Source: an uncultured Oscillospiraceae bacterium (lineage in GTDB: Bacteria; Bacillota; Clostridia; Oscillospirales; Oscillospiraceae). Taken from it: a stretch of 25,300 bases of DNA. A model generated the notes under the pieces. That model ran no database searches, had not been told where the DNA came from, and worked only from the letters and a program-made list of their open reading frames with translations. A program made the translations under genes and the position numbers. This document shows, in pieces, positions 14,296 through 21,039 of this stretch (the stretch's first letter is position 1; the number at the start of each line of letters is the position of its first letter). The DNA is taken from NCBI GenBank assembly GCA_934597535.1, contig CAKTRT010000014.1:1-25300 (forward strand). The letters run 5' to 3'.

Positions 14296-14678
14296 CCCTG
14301 AACTCCGCAAAAGTAGAACCCTCCGTCCTTTGTGTACGGGCGCATCAGCGCCCACGCCTGCTCGCGCATCTGCGCAAGCCCGTTGCCGCCCTCGCCGGCA
14401 GTACGCTTTGTCAGCGTCACGTCGCCCGCGCGCAGGGAGGATAATTCCTCCCCGCCCGCTCTCGCGCTCTCCAGCGCCGCCGCTGCCAAAAACGCCCCCG
14501 CGCACACGAACGCGCTCCGGCATTCCTCTTTTGTCACGTCCGCGCGCAGCGCGCGCTCAAGGATCATCTCCTGCGCGCTGCAGATCATCTTCAGCAGCTC
14601 CCCCTCGCTCTCGTCCGCTCCCGTCAGCATGCGGGCGGCCGAGAGGATCTGCTCGCCGATCGTCATCGTCTCATCCAT
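14292..14678 (-). CDS. Head-tail connector/adaptor-like protein
   Basis: This 128-residue protein starts MDETMTIGEQILSAARMLTG behind GGGAGAG. The N-terminal two-thirds is helical (LLKMICSAQEMILERALRAD, then CRSAFVCAGAFLAAAALESA), as in phage gp6/HK97-like connectors that bind the portal. The end MREQAWALMRPYTKDGGFYF and CGVQG recalls connector proteins of related Oscillospiraceae prophages. It follows the capsid gene by 16 bases. A basic stretch upstream of the chosen ATG in the same frame overlaps the capsid gene's 3' end and looks non-coding. Confidence 0.68.
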   Translation of the reverse strand: MDETMTIGEQILSAARMLTGADESEGELLKMICSAQEMILERALRADVTKEECRSAFVCAGAFLAAAALESARAGGEELSSLRAGDVTLTKRTAGEGGNGLAQMREQAWALMRPYTKDGGFYFCGVQG

Positions 14679-14694
14679 TTCTGTCTCTCCCTGC

Positions 14695-15726
14695 TCACTT
14701 GAGCTTGAGAACCTTCGACGCCTCCTGATACGGCTTGGCAAAGCCCGAGATGCTCGTAATGGCCGCGCGCTCGAGCTGTCGGTCGATCAGCTTGTCGTAC
14801 TCCACCGTCACCTCGCTGCCGCAGATGCGCTCAAGCGCATAGCTTCTGTCCAGGCCGATGATCGTCTCCGCCGGCACCGCGCTCGTGCGCAGCAGCTTTG
14901 CGCCAAGCGGGGTCGCAAGCGTGCCCGTGCCCTGGAAGTTCAGTCCCGTCAGCGGATTCTGGAACTCCGAAAGCTTAAGCATCTTGAGCATCATGTCGCT
15001 GCCCATCAGCAGCGTGTTCATCGTGTAGGGGTCGAACTGCGACCAGAAGCCCAGCAGCGCGTCGTAGCTCAGCGTGCCCTTCGTGCCGCCGATGCCTGCG
15101 TCGCCGATGGTATAGCTCGTCGCCGCGTTGTTGTTGCCGTCGCCGTTCATCAGCACGTCGATGGCGTCCTTTAAGTGCATGCGCGCGATGTACGCGCCGA
15201 TCTGGCGCAGCGTCACGGAAAAGAGGTCCAGTCTCTGGAAGCGGATGGCCTCGTAGGATGCCACCAGCATTCTGCCGCGCTTGTGGAGCTTCACAAGGTT
15301 CTCCTGCGTGCGGATGCTGGTCGTTGGGATGCACGCGCCCTCCTCCACGCGCTTGAGCTCCTTGTCGTCGTCCGTCGGAACGGACGCGATGGAGCGGTAG
15401 TCCATGCCGTCAAAATTTGTCACCGTCGCGGTGATGTCGGGCAGGATATCGCTCTCCATACCCTGACGCACCACGCGCGAGACGAACTCGGGAAACAGCA
15501 CGGACGACTCGCTCGTGTGGAAGAATTTCTCCACCATGTCGCTGCCCGCGCCCTTGACGTGGATGTCGAAGCGCTTGAGCTGGCGCTGGAAGGCGTCCAG
15601 CCCCTCAAGCGCCGTGCCCTTGTAGCTCTCGCTCGGGTCGAGCGATTCAAGCACCCTTGCAAAGCTTCTGCCGCTCTGCCCATACATGCCCTTTTCGAGC
15701 TTTACATTTTCATACTGATACGCCAT
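14695..15726 (-). CDS. Major capsid protein (XkdG-like)
   Basis: This 343-residue protein starts MAYQYENVKLEKGMYGQSGR behind AAGGAGG; the open frame before 15726 crosses the previous gene's stop and is ignored. It has a long N-terminal helical region (ARVLESLDPSESYKGTALEG), then FHTSESSVLFPEFVSRVVRQ, which in this family introduces the E-loop/P-domain. It also has ASYEAIRFQRLDLFSVTLRQ and LMGSDMMLKMLKLSEFQNPL, and ends ISGFAKPYQEASKVLKLK. Length and layout agree with PBSX-type capsids of the HK97 fold. No separate scaffold gene is seen. Confidence 0.87.
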   Translation of the reverse strand: MAYQYENVKLEKGMYGQSGRSFARVLESLDPSESYKGTALEGLDAFQRQLKRFDIHVKGAGSDMVEKFFHTSESSVLFPEFVSRVVRQGMESDILPDITATVTNFDGMDYRSIASVPTDDDKELKRVEEGACIPTTSIRTQENLVKLHKRGRMLVASYEAIRFQRLDLFSVTLRQIGAYIARMHLKDAIDVLMNGDGNNNAATSYTIGDAGIGGTKGTLSYDALLGFWSQFDPYTMNTLLMGSDMMLKMLKLSEFQNPLTGLNFQGTGTLATPLGAKLLRTSAVPAETIIGLDRSYALERICGSEVTVEYDKLIDRQLERAAITSISGFAKPYQEASKVLKLK

Positions 15727-15739
15727 TGTTTTTTCCTCC

Positions 15740-16093
15740 TTAAAGCTTGATGACGGCCTTGCCCGCCGCACTGTCCACACTCAGCACAAGATAGCTGCTG
15801 CCGCTCTGGCTGTTGCCCGGCTTGCTCACGCCGCCCGATCCGTCCGCCACTAACTCCGCATAGCCCGCTGCGGGCGCCGTGCCGCTGTACTTCACCTCGG
15901 CAAGGCCGCCCAGCTGCACCGCGCAGGCCTTGCCGTCATGCGCGACGGCGCGCACCACACCGCAGAAGCCGTCGCCCGCCGTGCACTTGCCCACCGTGCC
16001 GTTCGCGCTCACCTTCACAATGTCGCCCTCGCCGACCGCGCCGCAGCCAAACGTCGCGCACCATTCGCCGATGCCCTGATAAGAAATGCTCAT
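15740..16093 (-). CDS. Capsid decoration/stabilising protein (DUF2190-like)
   Basis: This 117-residue, Gly/Ala/Val-rich protein is built of short beta strands: VGEGDIVKVSANGTVGKCTA, then GFCGVVRAVAHDGKACAVQL and GLAEVKYSGTAPAAGYAELV. Small proteins of this kind next to the capsid gene are capsid decoration or stabilisation factors. AGGAGG lies upstream of its ATG. PBSX itself has no gene at this place that I recall, so this is an addition relative to that model. The family name is a best guess from composition and position. Confidence 0.65.
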   Translation of the reverse strand: MSISYQGIGEWCATFGCGAVGEGDIVKVSANGTVGKCTAGDGFCGVVRAVAHDGKACAVQLGGLAEVKYSGTAPAAGYAELVADGSGGVSKPGNSQSGSSYLVLSVDSAAGKAVIKL

Positions 16094-16150
16094 TTTGTTC
16101 CTCCTGATTTGATGTTCTATTCAAAAAGCGCCGCTGCTTTTTGTCCTTTT

Positions 16151-17080
16151 TCACACGCGGAAGTCGTTTTCGTCCTCTGCCGCCTTTTTCTTCTCGCCGT
16201 AGGAAAGCTGCGTGCGCAGCCCCAGCGCTCTTGCGGCGCGTCCCCGGTAAATGCGCTCCATCGTCTTCAGCTCGCTCTCGTCGAGCTTTTCCACCAGCGT
16301 CTCAATCACCATTCCGTCCGCATCCTTTTCCGCCGCCAGCATCCAGCGCTTCACCTCGCCGCGCAGCGCGTCAAGATAGCTCCTGCCCAGCGCCGCCTGC
16401 TTTTCCAGTCTCTCCAGCTCCCTGCGGTTCGCCTGCGATCCGCGCTTGCGCACCAGCGCCTGCAGCGTTCCGTCCTCTCCGCCGCCGCGGCGCTTCAAAA
16501 CGCCCGCCCTCGGCTGTGCCGGCACGGCTACAAAGCTCCATTCATAAGCGTCCTGTGCGCCCAGCAGCTCCGCGCAGCAGAGCTTTCCGCCGTAGCGCTT
16601 TCCCATCTCGTGCGCGCATGTCCCAGCCTCCTGCCCGCAGATCGAGCACGCGCGGCGCGACACGCTGCATCCCACGCTCACCTCTTTTTTGATGCCGCCC
16701 TCGATCTCGGCGATCAGCGTCTCGTTCCCCTCGCGCAGCATATAGGCCCAGCCCTTGAGATAGCAGCGGCCCTCGCCCGTCTCCGTTTCGCCGTCCTCCT
16801 CCGCGATCTCCGTGCGGTAAATGCGCGCCGCCTGTCCCTTCGCCGTCCACTCGTGGTCAAAAATACCGCTCTTGCCCACAAACAGCTCTGCAAGCTCCTC
16901 CAGCGTCGCGCGCGGAAAGCGCTCGCCGTCCCGGTCCACCTCGTTGTCGCACAGCCGCACGGCAAAGGTGTAGACCTCGCCCTCCGTCAGCTCGCGCTTT
17001 GCGAACCGGTTGATGATCGCAAGCTCCCCGCCTGCCGCCGTACCGTTTTGAAGGCCCGGCGCCTCTTTTTTCACTTCCAT
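16151..17080 (-). CDS. XkdF-like prohead protein, putative head protease/portal partner
   Basis: This 309-residue protein starts MEVKKEAPGLQNGTAAGGEL behind GGAGGAG and sits between portal and capsid, as xkdF does. The N-terminal domain has VYTFAVRLCDNEVDRDGERF, then LFVGKSGIFDHEWTAKGQAA and AEIEGGIKKEVSVGCSVSRR, a layout shared with prohead proteases. A Cys/His cluster follows (CSIC, CAHEMGKRYGG, CC), then DAYEWSFVAVPAQPRAGVLK. The C-terminal third is long, charged and helical, which could act as a built-in scaffold. Whether it is a protease is not certain; the His in FDHEW is the best catalytic candidate I can see. Confidence 0.78.
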   Translation of the reverse strand: MEVKKEAPGLQNGTAAGGELAIINRFAKRELTEGEVYTFAVRLCDNEVDRDGERFPRATLEELAELFVGKSGIFDHEWTAKGQAARIYRTEIAEEDGETETGEGRCYLKGWAYMLREGNETLIAEIEGGIKKEVSVGCSVSRRACSICGQEAGTCAHEMGKRYGGKLCCAELLGAQDAYEWSFVAVPAQPRAGVLKRRGGGEDGTLQALVRKRGSQANRRELERLEKQAALGRSYLDALRGEVKRWMLAAEKDADGMVIETLVEKLDESELKTMERIYRGRAARALGLRTQLSYGEKKKAAEDENDFRV

Positions 17081-17082
17081 GC

Positions 17083-18246
17083 TCAGTTCTCCTCCGCTCC
17101 GTCGTTTTCGATCTTCAGCTTTCTCGCCTGCTGCAGGTAGAGCGCCGCCTTGGCCTCCTCCAACTCGTCCTGCAGGTTGATGTCCTCCCAGTCCACCGCC
17201 GCGCGGCAGCCGTAGCCGTTCAGCCGCAGCCACAGCGTGCAGATGCGCTCCACCACGGGCGTGAGCGTGCGCCGCAGCGCCGTGATCTCGCTTGTCAGCA
17301 TGTCCGCCTGCTGCGCGCTCATCCGCTCGGTCGATGACCAGCTCAGCCCCAGCAGAAACGGCGGCAGCCCCGTCTTCGCCACCAGCTGCTCCAGGATCTG
17401 CCGCACCGGCGTCCCGCTGTCAAGGATCTGGTTGTCCGCGCCGATGGCCCTGATCGACACGTCGCCCACCGATACAAAGTCCCGCACGCTGCCGTTCCCG
17501 CTCTCCTGCATTGCCCGTGACCATTCCTCCGCGATCTGTTCGGCGCGTTCCTGCGCCGCCGTGCGGTCCATCTCGCCGTCCTGCGGCTTATAGGTCACGG
17601 CAAAGCGCACATTGCCGCAGCGCTCCCAGTTTTTGCCCATCGCGTCGTAGATCTTCAGCAGCAGTCCCGTCAGATACGGCATCGACCGCAGCAGCGACAC
17701 GCCGTATGGGTGCTCCGCCTCCGGATTCAGCGGTGTGAACAGCAGCAGCTCCTGATGTTTCAGCGGCACGCTGCGCCCGCGTCCGTCGCGCACGCAGATC
17801 GCAAAGTCCAGCGGGCTGTCTCCCTCGCACACCTCCGCCTGCTCCGCATCCGCGCACAGAATGGCCGCGATGCCGCGCCCCTCCGCGTCCGGCACGATCT
17901 CTCCCAGTGCCCGTCCGCAGGTGAGCAGCGAATCGAGATAGCAGTCCAGGAATGCATTGATCCCCCGCTGCCCTCTTCCCGCGTTCACCGTCTGCAAAAA
18001 GCGCTCCAGCTCCTGCTGCGCCCTTTTGTCGCTGCAGCTCACGCGCACGCCGCCCGTCAGCCGGACGAGCTTGCATACCGCCGCGTCCACCACCGGCACC
18101 GCCTCGCGCACCGCGCGGTAGAGCGCCGTCTCTCCGTCCCGCAGCGGCACATAGTTCTCCAGCATTCCGAAGGCCTGCCGCCTGCCCCCGCGCAGCTGCA
18201 CGGCGGCCTCGCCGCCCGTGCTCCTTTTCGGCTGCTCCTTTTTCAT
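17083..18246 (-). CDS. Portal protein (XkdE-like)
   Basis: This 387-residue protein forms the twelve-fold ring through which DNA is pumped. It has the usual portal blocks: ALYRAVREAVPVVDAAVCKL at the start, CYLDSLLTCGRALGEIVPD, then LLLFTPLNPEAEHPYGVSLL and RSMPYLTGLLLKIYDAMGKN. The C-terminal crown and wing region has VRQILEQLVAKTGLPPFLLG and LSWSSTERMSAQQADMLTSE. The GLPP..LG pattern is a common portal marker. Length is typical for small portals. It ends 2 bases before the XkdF-like start. Confidence 0.92.
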   Translation of the reverse strand: MKKEQPKRSTGGEAAVQLRGGRRQAFGMLENYVPLRDGETALYRAVREAVPVVDAAVCKLVRLTGGVRVSCSDKRAQQELERFLQTVNAGRGQRGINAFLDCYLDSLLTCGRALGEIVPDAEGRGIAAILCADAEQAEVCEGDSPLDFAICVRDGRGRSVPLKHQELLLFTPLNPEAEHPYGVSLLRSMPYLTGLLLKIYDAMGKNWERCGNVRFAVTYKPQDGEMDRTAAQERAEQIAEEWSRAMQESGNGSVRDFVSVGDVSIRAIGADNQILDSGTPVRQILEQLVAKTGLPPFLLGLSWSSTERMSAQQADMLTSEITALRRTLTPVVERICTLWLRLNGYGCRAAVDWEDINLQDELEEAKAALYLQQARKLKIENDGAEEN

Positions 18247-18270
18247 TCGTCCCTCTCCTTTTCCGTTTTT

Positions 18271-19527
18271 TCAGCGCGCCGCGCGCTCTACCGCGCGCAT
18301 CGCAGCGCCTCCGCCGCGCCCCTTCCCCGCAATCGACATGGCGAAGTACCGCATCTCGTCCATCGCGTGGTCTTTTTCCTTTCTCGGCCGGTCGCGTCCC
18401 GTCCCGCCGTCCTCCCAGCAGTACTGCGCGATCTCCGCAAGGCAGCTTTCGCAGCCCTCGCAGATCACGATCCTTCGCTGCTTCAAGAGGTTCGCCGTCA
18501 CGCGGATGCCGTCCGCCACGTCGTTGTCCGCCCTGCTCACCGGAAAGCCCGCGCGCCGCACTGCCTCGATAAAGCTCGCGGCCGACGGGTCGATCACGAC
18601 CCGCTCCACCGTCTCTCCCGCCGCAAAGACCTTCAGATCCTCCACATACTCCGCGTCCGTTTTCTGCCGGCCCTCTCTGCGCGAATCGTAGTAGTATTCC
18701 TTCACGCGGTACCACACGCCGTCCTTCCGTGCCCACAGCCCGAAGCTCGCCGGGTTCACCGTTCCGTAGTCGATGGAGATTCTCACCCGCTCCCACGGTC
18801 TTTCCGGCGCGCCGGCGCAATACTCCTCCGGCGTGAAGAAGTCATAGATCAGTCCCTTTGCCGCCGTCCACTCGCCCAGCACGAAGCGCCGGTAAAACGT
18901 CCCGCTGTACATCCGCTCATACCTTGCCCGCACGCGCGGCGAGAGCGAGGGATTGTCCTCCATCGTAAAGTGCAGGTACAGCGCCCCGCGCTCCTCCGCG
19001 CGCAGGACCCACTCGCGGTAGAACCAGTGCTGCGGCCCCTCCGGATTGCATGAGAACCACAGCCTGCTCCCCGCCACGCTGCACCGCGCGCCCGCCTGCT
19101 CCACGAACGACCGCGGCATCAGCGCCGCCTCGTCGAACAGCACGCCCGCCAGCGTTACGCCCTGAATGAGCGCCGCGCTCCCCTCGTCCCGTCCGCCAAA
19201 GAGGTAGAACCGGTTCTCCCGTCCTCCCCGCCGCACCACAAGGGCATTCTCGCTCCGTTTTTCCTCGCAGGCGAAGCCCAGCCCCGTCAGCCACGGCACG
19301 ATCTCCCGCACCACGTTGCGCCGCAGCGCCGTCACCGTCTTCCCGCACAGCGCGAACTGCCTGCCGTCAAAGCAGCGCATCGCCCACAGAAAAAATCCGA
19401 TCCCCAGCGCCAGCGTTTTCCCGCTGCGCACCGCTCCGTCGCAGACGATCGCGTCATATGCGCGGTATTTCGGCTGCGCCCACCACGTCATCGCCAGCTT
19501 CTGCTTTGCGGAAAAGCGCCTCACCAT
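18271..19527 (-). CDS. Terminase large subunit (XtmB-like)
   Basis: This 418-residue protein is the packaging motor and nuclease. The ATPase half has Walker A GAVRSGKT (residues 31-38), Walker B GVLFDEA (128-134) and the coupling motif WFSCNPEGPQHWFYREW near 160. The RNase H-like nuclease half keeps its acidic residues: Asp253 in RISIDYGTVNP, Asp313 in VVIDPSAASF, and Asp387/Asp390 in KDHAMDEMRY. All catalytic positions are intact, which speaks for continued selection. The sequence is that of headful-packaging terminases of the PBSX type. Its ATG overlaps the end of the small subunit gene by 7 bases. Confidence 0.96.
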   Translation of the reverse strand: MVRRFSAKQKLAMTWWAQPKYRAYDAIVCDGAVRSGKTLALGIGFFLWAMRCFDGRQFALCGKTVTALRRNVVREIVPWLTGLGFACEEKRSENALVVRRGGRENRFYLFGGRDEGSAALIQGVTLAGVLFDEAALMPRSFVEQAGARCSVAGSRLWFSCNPEGPQHWFYREWVLRAEERGALYLHFTMEDNPSLSPRVRARYERMYSGTFYRRFVLGEWTAAKGLIYDFFTPEEYCAGAPERPWERVRISIDYGTVNPASFGLWARKDGVWYRVKEYYYDSRREGRQKTDAEYVEDLKVFAAGETVERVVIDPSAASFIEAVRRAGFPVSRADNDVADGIRVTANLLKQRRIVICEGCESCLAEIAQYCWEDGGTGRDRPRKEKDHAMDEMRYFAMSIAGKGRGGGAAMRAVERAAR

Positions 19528-19835
19528 GCCGGATGCGCCCCCTCCTCTCCCGCCTCCTCCAGCGCGCGGAAGAACGCCTCCGTTTCATCCCCGCCGCCGC
19601 TGCCCAGCATCTCGTACAGCGCGCCCAGCGCCTTCACGCGGTCGATGAATTTGACCTCCACCGTGCCGTTGCTGTTTCTTTTAAACTCCGCCACCGCCGA
19701 AAGATCCATTCGCCGGATGCGCTGCGGCGTCGCCGTCTCCAGATATGCCAGCTCCACGCCGCGGTTCACGCGGCCGAACGCCAGCGCGCCGAGCGCGCGG
19801 ATCACGTCCTCGCGGCCGATCTCTTTTTTCGCCAT
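19521..19835 (-). CDS. Terminase small subunit-like protein, short, lacking an N-terminal DNA-binding domain
   Basis: This 104-residue protein starts MAKKEIGREDVIRALGALAF behind AAAGGAGG. The sequence GRVNRGVELAY, then VAEFKRNSNGTVEVKFIDRV and KALGALYEMLGSG fits the C-terminal half of XtmA-type small terminases, where the helix I..LG.IAFG, an acidic strand region and K.KALE.LGK are typical. The usual N-terminal part with K...F...Y...G.A..AA..AGY (helix-turn-helix) is absent. Upstream sequence is non-coding on this strand, with no sign of a detached N-terminal fragment. Position directly before the large subunit supports the assignment. As the first gene of the block it marks its 5' boundary. 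Confidence 0.78.
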   Translation of the reverse strand: MAKKEIGREDVIRALGALAFGRVNRGVELAYLETATPQRIRRMDLSAVAEFKRNSNGTVEVKFIDRVKALGALYEMLGSGGGDETEAFFRALEEAGEEGAHPAW

Positions 19836-19923
19836 GCCGTTTCCTCCTTTCTCGTTTCACCCATAGTCTCCCGTCCCGCGTTTGTTGCACGTTTCTATGC
19901 ACCATTCCGAAAATTTTTTTCTT

Positions 19924-20145
19924 TTCGCCGTCTCTGCACCGTCGCGGCCTTGCGATCCCCGCGCCCCTGCGGGCGCGCCGATCGCGCCGCTTCCTCGAAA
20001 ACGGCTCGCTTCCTCCGCCCCCGGCGGCGCTTCGCCGTCTCTGCACCGTCGCGGCCTTGCGATCCCCGTGCCCCTGCGGGCACGCCGATTGCGCCGCTTC
20101 CTCGAAAACGGCTCGCTTCCTCCGCCCCCGGCGGCGCTTCGCCGT
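19924..20145. repeat. 107-bp tandem repeat, two full copies plus a short stub, with internal hairpin
   Basis: Copy 1 is 19924-20030, copy 2 is 20031-20137, and the first 8 bases recur at 20138-20145. The copies differ at only three positions. Each contains a hairpin: an inner stem GCGCCC-CTGC-GGGCGC in copy 1 (19961-19976) and GTGCCC-CTGC-GGGCAC in copy 2 (20068-20083), with an outer stem GCGATC/GATCGC (19952-19957 with 19980-19985), which becomes GCGATC/GATTGC in copy 2. The inner stem shows a paired C-G to T-A change. The repeat is in the gene-free stretch 19836-20228 upstream of the small terminase; the rest of that stretch holds only the HAD terminator, and I see no convincing phage promoter. 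Confidence 0.85.
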
Positions 20146-20157
20146 TTTCCTGCGCGC

Positions 20158-20203
20158 AAAAAAGAGCCGGAGCGCAGGCCCTTTCGACCTGTGCTCCGGC
20201 TCT
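20158..20203 (-). terminator. Rho-independent terminator of the HAD phosphatase gene
   Basis: A 16-bp stem with one G-T pair (20163-20178 with 20188-20203; outer arm AGAGCCGGAGC) has a 9-base loop. On the minus strand six T follow (20163-20158). It lies 25 bases after the HAD stop codon and separates that gene from the phage block downstream. Confidence 0.9.
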
Positions 20204-20228
20204 CTGCCGTTTTCCGGTTTCTGTTTGC

Positions 20229-20879
20229 TTATCGCTCCAGCAGCGCTCTCAGTTCCTGCGCATCCGCCGCGATCTCCGACGCGCCCGCCGCGATGAGCTG
20301 TTCTCTGTCGCGGAAGCCCCAGCACACCGAGATGCACGCGATCCCCGCGTTTTTCGCCGTCTCGATGTCCACTTCGCTGTCTCCCACATACACCGCGCGC
20401 GATTTTTCCGCGCCCAGCGCCTTCAGCGCATCGTTCACCATGTCCGGCGCAGGCTTGCGCCGCCGCTGCGCCGTCTCGCCCATCGCCGTGTCGGCCAGCG
20501 TCCCGAAGTGCTGCGCCACCAGCGGCCTGACCGCCTCGTCCGGCTTGTTCGATACCACCGCAATGCGCCAGCCCTCCTCCTTCAGCCGCCGCATCAGCTC
20601 CGCAATGCCCGCATAGGGCTTTGTTTTGATCTGGCAGTGCGCGGCGTAATAGGGCTTGTAGAGTGCCAGCGCGCGCTGCACCGTCCGCTCATCCGCGCCC
20701 GTGCCCAGCGCGCGGCGCATCTGCATCTCCGCCCCGTTGCCCACGAACCGCCGCATCTCCGCAAGCGTCCGCTCGGGATAGCCCAGCTCGCGCAGCGTGT
20801 GGTTCGCCGCGTCCAGAATATCCTCCAGCGTATCGAGCAGCGTCCCGTCCAGATCAAAAAGCACCGTATCAAATCGCAT
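20229..20879 (-). CDS. HAD-superfamily phosphatase, phosphoglycolate phosphatase-like
   Basis: This 216-residue cytosolic protein has the full HAD motif set. Motif I is VLFDLDGTLLDT with nucleophile Asp9 and acid/base Asp11. Motif II is RIAVVSNKPDEAV, motif III is the Lys in RRKPAPDMVNDAL, and motif IV is AVYVGDSEVDIETAKNAG. An alpha-helical cap (LRELGYPERTLAEMRRFVGN) follows motif I, as in Gph/PGMB-type enzymes. It resembles phosphoglycolate phosphatases, but the substrate cannot be read from sequence. Two ATGs stand in tandem; I use the second (20879) because GAGGG then lies 6 bases upstream. It has its own promoter and terminator and is independent of the phage block. Confidence 0.9.
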   Translation of the reverse strand: MRFDTVLFDLDGTLLDTLEDILDAANHTLRELGYPERTLAEMRRFVGNGAEMQMRRALGTGADERTVQRALALYKPYYAAHCQIKTKPYAGIAELMRRLKEEGWRIAVVSNKPDEAVRPLVAQHFGTLADTAMGETAQRRRKPAPDMVNDALKALGAEKSRAVYVGDSEVDIETAKNAGIACISVCWGFRDREQLIAAGASEIAADAQELRALLER

Positions 20880-20915
20880 CATTTTCCCTCGCTTCGTTTC
20901 TGTCGTTTCCGCCTT

Positions 20916-20944
20916 ATTATAGCCGCCGGCGCGGCGAAACGCAA
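20916..20944 (-). promoter_or_regulatory. Promoter of the HAD phosphatase gene
   Basis: On the minus strand, TTGCGT (20944-20939) is followed after 17 bases by TATAAT (20921-20916). The start codon lies about 37 bases downstream of the -10 box. It diverges from the transporter promoter, with 26 bases between the two -35 boxes. Confidence 0.7.
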
Positions 20945-20970
20945 GGCATTTGCGCGCCCGCACTTGCTAT

Positions 20971-21000
20971 TTGATAAAATTCGTGCTATTCTGCTATATT
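20971..21000 (+). promoter_or_regulatory. Promoter of the MFS transporter gene
   Basis: TTGATA (20971-20976), an 18-base spacer, then TATATT (20995-21000). The transporter ATG is 40 bases after the -10 box, with AAAGGAGAA as ribosome binding site at about 21026-21034. Confidence 0.7.
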
Positions 21001-21039
21001 AGGAATCGAATCGACTTCCCCCGAAAAAGGAGAACCGCC

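Noticed and set aside
19880..19920. A possible phage promoter upstream of the small terminase (TGCATAGAAA region).
   Set aside because: The -10-like element is poor and no -35 box lies at a suitable distance. The TGCAC direct repeat nearby is too short to call an operator.
19924..20145. The tandem repeat as a CRISPR array.
   Set aside because: The unit is 107 bp with no alternating spacers; the whole unit, not a short repeat, is duplicated, and no cas gene is nearby.
5513..20175. Similar sequences at the two ends of the phage-like block (GCGCAAAAAA near a GCCGGAG stem) as possible attL/attR.
   Set aside because: Both are explained as intrinsic terminators in the same orientation, the match is broken by indels, and one of them belongs to the HAD gene. 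No integrase is present to support att sites.
19458..21002. A 514-codon plus-strand frame running over the terminase start, the repeat and the HAD gene.
   Set aside because: It crosses three unrelated minus-strand features and the 107-bp repeat, is Arg/Ala/Pro/His-rich and lacks a ribosome binding site.
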